The notes under the pieces were generated by a model. That model saw only the letters and a list, made by a program, of their open reading frames with translations, ran no database searches and was not told the DNA's origin. Below, one piece after another: positions 1-5,508 of a stretch of DNA of 7,317 nucleotides. Each line of letters starts with the position of its first letter. Positions within the stretch are counted from its first letter, which is position 1. The position numbers and the translations under genes are program-made. This DNA is from Bacteroidales bacterium UBA3623 (GTDB lineage: Bacteria; Bacteroidota; Bacteroidia; Bacteroidales; UBA932): NCBI GenBank assembly GCA_002373715.1, contig DFLI01000055.1, forward strand, positions 1 to 7,317, given 5' to 3'.

Positions 1-242
1 CGCTCGCCACTACTCAGGGTATCGACTTTTCTTTCTTTTCCTCCGGGTACTAATATGTTTCAGTTCCCCGGGTTCGCCCTCCCTCACGAGAGTACTAGGT
101 CTTCAACCTAGTGGGTTGCCCCATTCAGACATGCTCGGATCAATTCCTGTTTGCAGATCCCCGAGCCTTTTCGCAGCTTACCACGTCTTTCATCGCCTCC
201 GGATAGCCTAGGCATCCTCCGTTCGCTCTTCGTTCCTTTCTC
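1..242 (-). rRNA. 23S ribosomal RNA, 5' end (partial)
   Basis: The reverse complement reads as domain I of bacterial 23S rRNA. Conserved blocks seen in order are GGATGCC (near 211-217), GGAGGCGATGAAAGACGTG, CTGAATGGGGCAACCCA, GAACTGAAACAT, AGTACCCGGAGGAAAAGAAA and AGTAGTGGCGAGCG at the window edge. These match the E. coli 23S start, with a shorter variable hairpin around 90-120. The mature 5' end is set near 242 by counting the same 25 nt ahead of GGATGCC as in E. coli, so it is good to within several bases. The gene continues beyond position 1, so only about the first 240 nt are present. It reads in the same direction as the argB operon upstream of it. No 16S, tRNA-Ile or tRNA-Ala gene precedes it. 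Confidence 0.96.
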
Positions 243-249
243 TGATGAT

Positions 250-276
250 GCTTCCGCAGCTTCCGCCGCTTCCGCA
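250..276 (-). repeat. Three tandem copies of a 9-bp unit
   Basis: On the plus strand the unit GCTTCCGCA occurs three times back to back, the middle copy ending in C instead of A. It begins about 8 bp upstream of the estimated 23S 5' end and is much more GC-rich than the rest of the leader. On the RNA strand it is purine-rich (GCGGAAGC), and each unit holds a short GC/GC self-complementary edge. It could be part of the processing stem flanking 23S or a slippage expansion; the sequence does not decide. Confidence 0.7.
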
Positions 277-410
277 TCTGTGAATCACAAGTATTTCTAC
301 TCGTTTGCTCTTGCCTATTGAAATTGTAGTCCGAAAATTCCGTTTTTGATAACTTCTTTTATCAGACTAACTCTATCTTTTGCTTTACCTCTAATCTATT
401 CTCTCAGTAT

Positions 411-421
411 TGTCAATGAAC
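411..421 (-). promoter_or_regulatory. Candidate rRNA boxA-like antitermination motif
   Basis: The minus strand reads GTTCATTGACA, about 170 nt upstream of the 23S 5' end. It resembles the GTTCTTTGACA-type sequence that I recall in Bacteroidota rRNA leaders and spacers, which corresponds to boxA (E. coli TGCTCTTTAACA), where the Nus factors load. Its position, after the promoter and before the mature RNA, fits that role. The assignment is by resemblance only. Confidence 0.45.
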
Positions 422-444
422 TTTTTTCTTGGCCTTGAGGCCGT

Positions 445-471
445 AAAAAATCCCGCTTTTCTCAAACGGGA
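445..471 (-). terminator. Terminator-like hairpin with six-U tract
   Basis: On the minus strand an 8-bp stem (TCCCGTTT paired with AAGCGGGA apart from loop edges, including one G-U pair) closes a GAGAA loop at 471-451 and is followed directly by six T at 450-445. This is a classic intrinsic terminator shape. It lies about 73 nt past the argB stop, so it would end the arg operon transcript before the 23S gene. It also sits immediately downstream of the promoter at 475-505, so it may instead, or also, form the first structure of the pre-23S transcript. Confidence 0.6.
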
Positions 472-474
472 CTG

Positions 475-505
475 CAAAGGTAGTAATTATTTTTTACCTC
501 ACAAA
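475..505 (-). promoter_or_regulatory. Bacteroidota-type promoter reading toward 23S rRNA
   Basis: The minus strand has TTTG (505-502), a 19-bp spacer, then TACCTTTG (482-475), a full match to the Bacteroidota TTTG-N19-21-TAnnTTTG promoter consensus. Upstream of it, 506-530 is very A-rich on the minus strand, like an UP element of a strong rRNA promoter. The predicted start point is near 469-471. It is the only TAnnTTTG motif on this strand between argB and the 23S gene, so it is the best candidate for driving 23S. Confidence 0.72.
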
Positions 506-543
506 TTTTTTTCGAGTTTTTTTCACTTTTTCCATCGGCCCTC

Positions 544-1317
544 TTATTTAATTAAGGTACCGCCTCCGGAAAGAAGCGCCGAACTGTGGCAAATCCTAAC
601 CTGCTTGGCGCCCTGCTCCAGGGCATCGAAGGCCTGGTCCAGTTTGGGGATCATTCCGTCGGCCACTTTACCATCGGCCTTCAGGGAGGCATAAAGGGCC
701 TTGTCTATCACGGGGATAACGCTGGAGGCATCGTTCACATCCCTCAACACTCCCGGCTGTTCGAAGCAGGTGATGAGTTCCGCGCCCAGGGCAGCGGCCA
801 CAGAGGCGGCCACCGTGTCGGCATTGGTGTTGAGCAGATGCCCCTGTCCGTCGTGGTTGATGGCGCTCAGAACCGGGGTGAGTCCCTTTTCCAGCAGCAG
901 CTGCAGGAAATCTGTCCGAATGCTCCCGGGGGTCACGTCTCCTACCCAGCCAAAGTCCACCGTGCTGCCGTCGGACAAAGTGAGCGGAGGGCGCTTGGAA
1001 GCGGTAATAACCGAGCCGTCGCAGCCGGAGAGGCCTACGGCGTTGCAGCCATCGGCCTGCAGGAGAGCCACCACCTGCTTGTTGCACCAGCCGGCATATA
1101 CCATGGTCACTACCTGCAGGGTGGCACCGTCCGTTACCCTTCGGCCCTCCAACTTGACAGGCTCCATGCCCAGAGCTTTCTGGAAACGCCCGGCCAGGGC
1201 TCCTCCGCCGTGCACCAGTACCTTGGGGCCTTCCAGGGCCGCAAAGTCCCGGCAGAAAGCCTCCAGCAGATTTTCCTGATCCAGGACCTGCCCGCCGCAT
1301 TTGACTACCTTAATCAT
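544..1317 (-). CDS. argB: N-acetylglutamate kinase family (N-acylglutamate kinase)
   Basis: This enzyme phosphorylates the gamma-carboxyl of N-acylglutamate with ATP, the second step of arginine synthesis, in the cytoplasm. The 257-residue protein is full length for the amino acid kinase fold (E. coli ArgB is about the same). Visible motifs are the nucleotide-binding KCGG near residues 6-9, VHGGG at 35-39, the acyl-substrate segment GRRVTD at 58-63, NADTVA at 165-170 and GMIPKL at 221-226 with the expected lysine. There is no N-terminal extension of the kind seen in arginine-inhibited hexameric forms, which suggests that control is by transcription. The ATG overlaps the argF' stop by 4 nt (ATGA), with GGAG 5 nt upstream inside argF', so translation is probably coupled. 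It is the last gene of the leftward operon, with a terminator-like hairpin about 73 nt past its stop. In a succinyl pathway the natural substrate would be N-succinylglutamate; that is inferred. Confidence 0.96.
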   Translation of the reverse strand: MIKVVKCGGQVLDQENLLEAFCRDFAALEGPKVLVHGGGALAGRFQKALGMEPVKLEGRRVTDGATLQVVTMVYAGWCNKQVVALLQADGCNAVGLSGCDGSVITASKRPPLTLSDGSTVDFGWVGDVTPGSIRTDFLQLLLEKGLTPVLSAINHDGQGHLLNTNADTVAASVAAALGAELITCFEQPGVLRDVNDASSVIPVIDKALYASLKADGKVADGMIPKLDQAFDALEQGAKQVRICHSSALLSGGGTLIK

Positions 1318-2267
1318 AGCGACTCCAGCAGCATCTTAAGGACGGTCTGGGCGGCCACCTCGCGATTGGCGGCTTCCGGAATAACCAGGGAACGGGGGCT
1401 TTCAATGACCTCGTCCGTCACAATCATATTGCGGCGCACCGGGAGGCAGTGCATGAAGAAGGCGTCGTTGGTGAGGGCCATCTTCTCCTTGGTCACAGTC
1501 CAGCCCATATCGTAATTGACCACCTTGCCGTAAATGCCGGCCTGGTAGGGGGCCCAGTTCTTGGCGTATACGAAATCGGCCCCTTCCAGGGCTTCATCCT
1601 GGTTATGTGTCACTCTGGCGTTGCCCACAAACTCAGGAGCCAGGTCGTAGCCCTCGGGGTTGGCAATCACAAAGTCGTAATCCGTCATGGACATGCCCTC
1701 GGCAAAGGAATTGGGAACCGCCTGGGGCAAAGCCTTCGGATGCGGGGCCCAGGTCATAACCACCTTGGGACGCGCCTTGGTCTTATGCTCCTCGATGGTG
1801 ATGATATCGGCAAAAGTCTGGAGCGGATGGCGCGTGGCGGCCTCCATGCTGAAGACCGGCCGGCCGGAGTACTGGATGAACTGGTTCAGGATAACCTCGT
1901 TGTAGTCGTCTTCCCGGGATTCAAAGCGGGCAAAGGAACGCACGCCGATGACATCGCAGTAGCAGCCCATGACCGGAATAGCTTCCAGCAGGTGCTCGCT
2001 CTTGTCTCCGTCCATGATAACACCATGGCCGGTTTCCAGCTTCCAGGCACCCTGGTTCACATCCAGCACAATGGCGTTCATGCCCAGGTTCAGGGCCGCC
2101 TTCTGGGTGCTCAGACGGGTGCGCAGGCTGTTATTGAAAAACACCAGAAGGGCGGTTTTGTTCCGGCCCAGAGCCTGGTTGTCAAAGGGATGAGCCTTCA
2201 CGGCGGCCGCTTCCTCCAAGGCTTTCCGGAGGTCTCCCAATTGCTTTATGCTGGTAAAATGCTTCAT
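1314..2267 (-). CDS. argF': N-succinylornithine carbamoyltransferase (SOTCase-type)
   Basis: This enzyme transfers the carbamoyl group from carbamoyl phosphate to N-acylornithine, giving N-acylcitrulline. The 317-residue protein closely resembles, from memory, B. fragilis N-succinylornithine transcarbamylase and aligns without gaps through the N-terminal half. The carbamoyl-phosphate loop is SLRTR at 47-51. A tryptophan at 75 (QGAWKLE), HPLQ at 147-150, His176, Lys236 and HCLPVRR at 273-279 are all present. It is not ordinary OTCase: the second-substrate region lacks the SMG loop pattern and has the long W-containing segment of the acyl-ornithine subfamily. Position 90, which sets succinyl versus acetyl preference, is Ser (DGDKSEH), where B. 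fragilis has Pro and Xanthomonas AOTCase has Glu at the equivalent site. Ser is reported to permit succinyl use when placed in AOTCase, so succinylornithine remains the likely substrate. It overlaps argD upstream and argB downstream by 4 nt each. Confidence 0.93.
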   Translation of the reverse strand: MKHFTSIKQLGDLRKALEEAAAVKAHPFDNQALGRNKTALLVFFNNSLRTRLSTQKAALNLGMNAIVLDVNQGAWKLETGHGVIMDGDKSEHLLEAIPVMGCYCDVIGVRSFARFESREDDYNEVILNQFIQYSGRPVFSMEAATRHPLQTFADIITIEEHKTKARPKVVMTWAPHPKALPQAVPNSFAEGMSMTDYDFVIANPEGYDLAPEFVGNARVTHNQDEALEGADFVYAKNWAPYQAGIYGKVVNYDMGWTVTKEKMALTNDAFFMHCLPVRRNMIVTDEVIESPRSLVIPEAANREVAAQTVLKMLLESL

Positions 2268-3388
2268 TTCGTAAGGTCTTTCCAGGCTTCCACAAACTTC
2301 CGGGCGCTTTCCTCGGGAAGGTTCAAGGCAGGAAGCAGGCGAATCACCCGCTCTCCGGAGGCGCCGGTAAAGATATGTTTCTCTTTGAGGAGCCTGTCCC
2401 TCAGGCCCACAAATTCGGGTTTGATTTCCAGGCCGATCATAAGCCCCCGTCCCCTGTATTCCACCAGAGCAGGGTCTCCTTTCAGCTGCTGCTCAAACCA
2501 TTCTCCCAGCTTGGTTGCATGGGCCATCAGCTTTTCCTGCTCCATCACTTCCAACACGGCGATGGCCGCCGCACAGGCAATGTGGTTGCCGCCAAAGGTG
2601 GTTCCCAGCAGGCCATAGGAGGCCTGAATAACAGGGTTAATGAGCACTGCGCCGATGGGGATGCCGCCGGCCAGGCCTTTGGCCATGGTAATCAAATCGG
2701 CCTTGACGCCTGCGTGCTGATGGGCAAAGAACTTGCCCGTGCGTCCGCAGCCGGACTGGATTTCATCGGCCACCAGAAGGGTGCCCGTTTGGTCGCAGAG
2801 GGCACGGAGGCCCTTCAGGAATGAATCATCGGGAACGCGGATACCCGCCACGCCCTGGATACCTTCTATAATAACGGCGGCGTAAGCCTGGGTGTCCAGT
2901 TCCTTTTTCACGGCCTCCAGGTCTCCCAGGGGCACAAAGGTCACTTTGTCCGTTTCGTTGAAAGGGGCGCGGATTTTGGGATTGTCCGTCACGCTCACGG
3001 CGCCGCTGGTTCGGCCATGGAATGCTGCGCCAAAGGCCAGCACCTTGGCCCGGCCCGTATGGAACGAAGCCAGTTTTAGGGCGTTCTCGTTGGCCTCGGC
3101 CCCGCTGTTGCACAGAAAGAGGTGATAATCCGGGTATTCGCTGATAACCCCCAACTTCTGGGCCAGGGTATCCTGCAGGCTGTTCTGGACAGCATTGGAA
3201 TAAAAGCCCAGCTTAGCTATCTGCTTGGATATGGCCTCTACATAATGAGGATGGCTGTGGCCGATACTGATGACGGCATGCCCTCCGTAAAGGTCCAGAT
3301 ACTCCTGACCAGCTGCGTCCCAAAGCGTGGAGCCGCTGCCGCGGACGGGCTCAATGTCCCATCTTTTATATACGTTGAATAAATCCAT
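2264..3388 (-). CDS. argD: N-acyl-ornithine aminotransferase (PLP-dependent, class III)
   Basis: This enzyme interconverts N-acylglutamate semialdehyde and N-acylornithine, with glutamate as amino donor. The 374-residue protein shows the class III aminotransferase series: YGGHAVISIGHSHP at 34-47, SGAEANE at 95-101 (PLP phosphate binding), FHGRT at 123-127, EGIQGVAG at 175-182, DEIQSGCGRTG at 208-218 (Asp contacts the PLP ring), and MAKGLAGG, where Lys237 is the expected Schiff-base lysine. TTFGGNH at 263-269 completes the site. Length is slightly short of E. coli ArgD (about 400), as is usual in Bacteroidota. The ATG at 3388 is preceded by an A/T-rich AACAAGTT and no Shine-Dalgarno, normal for this phylum. 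It is the only gene in the operon not overlapping its upstream neighbour; a 43-bp gap with a palindromic repeat separates it from argC. Whether it prefers acetyl or succinyl substrates cannot be read from the sequence. Confidence 0.94.
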   Translation of the reverse strand: MDLFNVYKRWDIEPVRGSGSTLWDAAGQEYLDLYGGHAVISIGHSHPHYVEAISKQIAKLGFYSNAVQNSLQDTLAQKLGVISEYPDYHLFLCNSGAEANENALKLASFHTGRAKVLAFGAAFHGRTSGAVSVTDNPKIRAPFNETDKVTFVPLGDLEAVKKELDTQAYAAVIIEGIQGVAGIRVPDDSFLKGLRALCDQTGTLLVADEIQSGCGRTGKFFAHQHAGVKADLITMAKGLAGGIPIGAVLINPVIQASYGLLGTTFGGNHIACAAAIAVLEVMEQEKLMAHATKLGEWFEQQLKGDPALVEYRGRGLMIGLEIKPEFVGLRDRLLKEKHIFTGASGERVIRLLPALNLPEESARKFVEAWKDLTK

Positions 3389-3401
3389 AACTTGTTAATT
3401 T

Positions 3402-3428
3402 AGATTCCCGGTCGAGCCGGGAATGACG
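3402..3428 (-). repeat. REP-like palindromic repeat between argC and argD
   Basis: A perfect 8-bp inverted repeat, ATTCCCGG and CCGGGAAT (3404-3411 and 3417-3424), surrounds a TCGAG loop. On the minus strand it reads CGTCATTCCCGGCTCGACC followed by GGGAATCTA. The GTCATTCCCGG...CCGGGAATC form is one I recognise as a commonly dispersed extragenic palindrome in many bacterial genomes. It begins only a few bases past the argC stop and ends about 13 bp before the argD start. There is no U tract after it, so it does not look like a terminator. As RNA it would form a stable hairpin that could protect the upstream argC message. Copy number in this genome cannot be seen from one window. Confidence 0.7.
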
Positions 3429-3431
3429 GCG

Positions 3432-4379
3432 CTAAAAAGCGGATGCCTTCAGGCGGAGGCCGGCGGTTTCGGGAAGGCCGAACATCAGATTCATATTCTC
3501 CACAGCCTGGCCGGAGGCGCCTTTGAGAAGGTTGTCAATAACACTGGTTACTACCAGCTGGCCCTCGTGCACTTCCAGGGAAAGCAGGCATTTGTTGGTG
3601 TTCACCACCTGTTTCAAATCGGCCTGACCGGGGAGCACCCAGGTGAAGGGGGAGTCCTTATAATAGTTTTCATACAAAGCCTTCACCTCTTCCAGGGATA
3701 ATTCACAGGTCGTCTGGGCCACGGCAAAAATACCGCGGGTAAAGTCTCCCCGCACCGGAATGAAGTGAAGCTCACTCCCCACGCCCAGATTTCTGCGCAC
3801 CTCGGCCAAATGCTGGTGCGTCAAAATTTTATAGGCCGATAAATTGTCGCTTCTCCAACTGAAATGGGTGGTCTCCGACGGCTTGACGCCGGCGCCGGTG
3901 GAACCGGTCACGGCCTGCACGTGGATGTCGCTTTTCAGAAGACCGGCCTTGGCCAGGGGCAACAGGGCCAGCTGCAGGGCCGTGGCGAAACAACCGGGAT
4001 TGGCCACTTTGGACGCCTTGCCAATGCGCTCCCGCTGGAGTTCCGGCAAGCCGTACACATAACCCTCCGATTCGTCCCGGAAATCCTGGGCCAGGTCTAT
4101 CACCTTGAGCCCCGCCGGGCAGGGATGCTCTTCCCAGAAGGCGCGGCTCTTTCCATGGGCCGAGCAAAGGAAGAGAGCATCTATTCCCTCCAGGTCCACC
4201 TTATCTGTAAATACCAGGTCGGTATCTCCCACCAGACCGGGGTGATGAAGGGCCACGGCCTTGCCCGCCTGGCTCTCTGAATGAATCCAGGCAATGCAGG
4301 CCTCCGGATGGTTCACCAGAAGCCTCACCAGTTCGCCCGCCGTATAACCGGCGCCGCCTATGATACCTACCTTAATCAT
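3432..4379 (-). CDS. argC: N-acyl-gamma-glutamyl-phosphate reductase
   Basis: This NADPH-dependent enzyme reduces N-acylglutamyl phosphate to the semialdehyde, the third step of the pathway. The 315-residue protein starts with a dinucleotide-binding strand-loop-helix, GIIGGAGYTAGEL at residues 5-17. The catalytic cysteine is Cys130 in ANPGCFATA, the family signature. GSTGAGVKPSE at 159-169, the HFIPVRGDFTRGI segment at 205-217 and a C-terminal KGASGQAVENMN block (NADP site and dimer contacts) follow in the normal order. Length fits the short type 1 ArgC. The ATG shares one base with the stop of the upstream GNAT gene (TAATG), and GGAG lies 4 nt ahead of it, so translation is likely coupled. 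The stop is TAG at 3432-3434, followed within a few bases by the palindromic repeat. Confidence 0.96.
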   Translation of the reverse strand: MIKVGIIGGAGYTAGELVRLLVNHPEACIAWIHSESQAGKAVALHHPGLVGDTDLVFTDKVDLEGIDALFLCSAHGKSRAFWEEHPCPAGLKVIDLAQDFRDESEGYVYGLPELQRERIGKASKVANPGCFATALQLALLPLAKAGLLKSDIHVQAVTGSTGAGVKPSETTHFSWRSDNLSAYKILTHQHLAEVRRNLGVGSELHFIPVRGDFTRGIFAVAQTTCELSLEEVKALYENYYKDSPFTWVLPGQADLKQVVNTNKCLLSLEVHEGQLVVTSVIDNLLKGASGQAVENMNLMFGLPETAGLRLKASAF

Positions 4380-4939
4380 TATTCTCCGGGATGATGGATG
4401 GTGAGATGTTCCTTAGGGTCATACAAGAGGCCTGTGCACAGGCACATCTTGTAGTCACGATCTTTCAGGATGCCAAAGTGACGGCAGCCTTCGCAGCCCT
4501 TCCAGAACTCAGGGTCGTCCGTGAGTTCCGCAAAAGGCACCGGGCGGAAGCCAAACTCGTAATTCATCTTCATCACGGCCGATCCGGTGGTGATGGAGAA
4601 AATCTTGGCATCCGGGAAAAGGGTGCGGGACAGGATAAAAGTCTGCTCCTTGATGCGCTTGGCAATGCCCATTCCACGGAACTTGTGGGCCACAATCAAA
4701 CCCGAGTTGGCCACAAAGCTCTTGCCGCCCCAAGATTCTATATAGGAGAACCCGGCAAACTCGCCTTCGTCCGTAAGGGCGATGACGGCCTTCCCCGCAC
4801 GAATCTTTTCATTGATATAGTCGGGCGTACGGTTGGCTATACCGGTTTTCCTCTCCAGGGAGGAGACGTATATTTCTTCACAAATGGCCTCTGCATAGGC
4901 CGTGTGGCACTCCTGTGCCACCATCACTTGGATTTCCAT
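4379..4939 (-). CDS. GNAT-family acyltransferase, probable N-acylglutamate synthase
   Basis: This is the first gene of the leftward arg operon and the only candidate here for step one, acylation of glutamate. It is a 186-residue single GNAT domain. The acyl-CoA loop is visible as KFRGMGIAKR at about 86-95 (R/QxxGxG/A), preceded by the strand ANSGLIV. There is no amino acid kinase domain, so it is unlike classical ArgA. The C-terminal part holds C149-x2-C152 and C166-x-C168, a possible metal site. I recall similar genes beside arg genes in Bacteroides, where genetic work pointed to an N-acyl(succinyl)glutamate synthase; that is memory, not verified here. I chose the ATG at 4939 because it gives the normal GNAT start (MEIQVMVA) and lies just after the promoter at 4965-4996. 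A start at 5065 is in frame but would place the promoter inside the gene. The stop overlaps argC by one base. Confidence 0.82.
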   Translation of the reverse strand: MEIQVMVAQECHTAYAEAICEEIYVSSLERKTGIANRTPDYINEKIRAGKAVIALTDEGEFAGFSYIESWGGKSFVANSGLIVAHKFRGMGIAKRIKEQTFILSRTLFPDAKIFSITTGSAVMKMNYEFGFRPVPFAELTDDPEFWKGCEGCRHFGILKDRDYKMCLCTGLLYDPKEHLTIHHPGE

Positions 4940-4964
4940 TAGCTTCGTTTCAACTTTTCGGGCA

Positions 4965-4996
4965 CAAAAATACAAATATTTTATTAAGATATGCAA
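4965..4996 (-). promoter_or_regulatory. Promoter of the leftward GNAT-argCDF'B operon
   Basis: The minus strand carries TTG (4996-4994), 21 bp, then TATTTTTG (4972-4965), a match to the Bacteroidota TAnnTTTG element; the first base of the -33 TTTG is C. The predicted start is near 4957-4961, leaving a leader of about 20 nt before the GNAT ATG at 4939. Confidence 0.6.
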
Positions 4997-5002
4997 GTTT
5001 TT

Positions 5003-5016
5003 TCGATAAATATTCA
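5003..5016. promoter_or_regulatory. Candidate ARG box (ArgR operator)
   Basis: TCGATAAATATTCA matches the E. coli-type ARG box core TGAATwwwwATTCA at 12 of 14 positions; the right half ATTCA is perfect and the left half differs at two bases. It lies between the two divergent promoters, directly upstream of the argR -7 element and beyond the -33 element of the leftward promoter, so a bound ArgR could act on both. ARG boxes usually come in pairs, and I see no good second copy, so this is tentative. AT-rich DNA gives such matches by chance. Confidence 0.4.
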
Positions 5017-5024
5017 TATATTTG
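5017..5024 (+). promoter_or_regulatory. Promoter -7 element for argR-argG-argE
   Basis: TATATTTG is a full match to TAnnTTTG and lies 28 bp before the argR ATG at 5053. No clear TTTG is found 19-21 bp upstream; that place reads TGCAAG, so the -33 element is poor and the promoter may be weak. An inverted repeat ATTTGC-CCC-GCAAAT (5020-5034) overlaps the end of the element and the likely start point, and could be an operator or an RNA hairpin. Confidence 0.5.
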
Positions 5025-5052
5025 CCCCGCAAATGGATATTTATACCATAAA

Positions 5053-5508
5053 ATGCAGAACACAACGAAAATCAGACAACAGGCCATCCTGGAAATTATC
5101 CAGGCCGGACCGGTGTACAGCCAGGAAGAATTAGCCCTCCGCCTGAAGGAGGCGGGCATCTCTTCCACCCAGGCCACCTTGTCCCGAGACCTCAATGCCC
5201 TGAGAATCTCCAAGATTCCCGGAGAGGGCTATGTGGTTCCGGTACGTCACCGTCCCCTCACCGCCGACCTCTCCTCCGGAGTTCTCCGCATCCAGTTCTC
5301 CGACCACCTGGCCGTCCTGAAAACCCGCCCGGGCCTGGCCAGCGCGGTGGCTGCCCTCATTGACGCGCAGTCCATCCTGCCCATCATCGGCACCATTGCC
5401 GGAGACGACACCATCCTTCTGGTTGGCCGTGTGGATGCCACGCAGGCCGATATCCTGGATGCCCTTACCCCCATTATTCCCGCAATCAAAGACAGAGTAG
5501 TAATATGA
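5053..5508 (+). CDS. argR: Arginine repressor ArgR
   Basis: This is an arginine-sensing DNA-binding regulator of arginine genes. The 151-residue protein has the two ArgR domains: an N-terminal winged helix (about 1-65) with the recognition segment SSTQATLSRDL at 37-47, and a C-terminal hexamerisation and arginine-binding domain (about 75-151) with GTIAGDDTI at 113-121, whose paired Asp118 and Asp119 are the arginine ligands in E. coli ArgR. I chose the ATG at 5053 because it gives the family's usual start (MQNTTKIRQQAIL); a longer in-frame reading from 4915 would run through the control region and into the opposing GNAT gene. It is the first gene of the rightward operon and overlaps argG by 4 nt (ATGA). 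Its place at the divergence point implies autoregulation as well as control of both arms; that is inference. Confidence 0.95.
   Translation: MQNTTKIRQQAILEIIQAGPVYSQEELALRLKEAGISSTQATLSRDLNALRISKIPGEGYVVPVRHRPLTADLSSGVLRIQFSDHLAVLKTRPGLASAVAALIDAQSILPIIGTIAGDDTILLVGRVDATQADILDALTPIIPAIKDRVVI

Larger units (their letters stand above)
243..474 (-). other. Pre-23S leader / spacer region with no gene
   Basis: This stretch separates the mature 23S 5' end from its apparent promoter. I see no ORF worth calling and no tRNA: there is no T-loop TTCGA block and no cloverleaf arms. It contains, in the direction of transcription, a terminator-like hairpin (451-471), a small GGCC-TCAA-GGCC hairpin (431-442), a boxA-like motif (411-421), a 6-bp stem hairpin (347-364, TGATAA / TTATCA) and a 9-bp tandem repeat (250-276). 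It is AT-rich except for the last block. It is most simply the transcribed leader removed when 23S matures; that role is inferred from position. Confidence 0.6.

Noticed and set aside
243..444. A tRNA gene in the 23S leader, as expected in a standard rRNA spacer
   Set aside because: I found no T-loop, anticodon arm or acceptor stem on either strand.
410..694. A 94-codon plus-strand ORF in the 23S leader and argB end
   Set aside because: Its N-terminal part is encoded by AT-rich leader and promoter sequence, and the rest is antisense to argB. It looks like chance.
586..1515. A 309-codon plus-strand open frame opposite argB
   Set aside because: It is a shadow of argB and the end of argF', with no promoter or recognisable protein.
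1449..2618. A 389-codon plus-strand open frame across argF' and the end of argD
   Set aside because: It is antisense to conserved enzymes with intact motifs, and its translation has no family features.
3402..3428. The argC-argD palindrome as an intrinsic terminator
   Set aside because: No T run follows on either strand, and argD has no promoter of its own in the gap.
4915..5052. A longer ArgR starting at 4915
   Set aside because: The extension overlaps the opposing GNAT gene and both promoters; the 151-residue form matches the family.
4940..5065. A longer GNAT protein starting at 5065
   Set aside because: The extra 42 residues would be encoded by the AT-rich promoter region and do not look like a GNAT N terminus.
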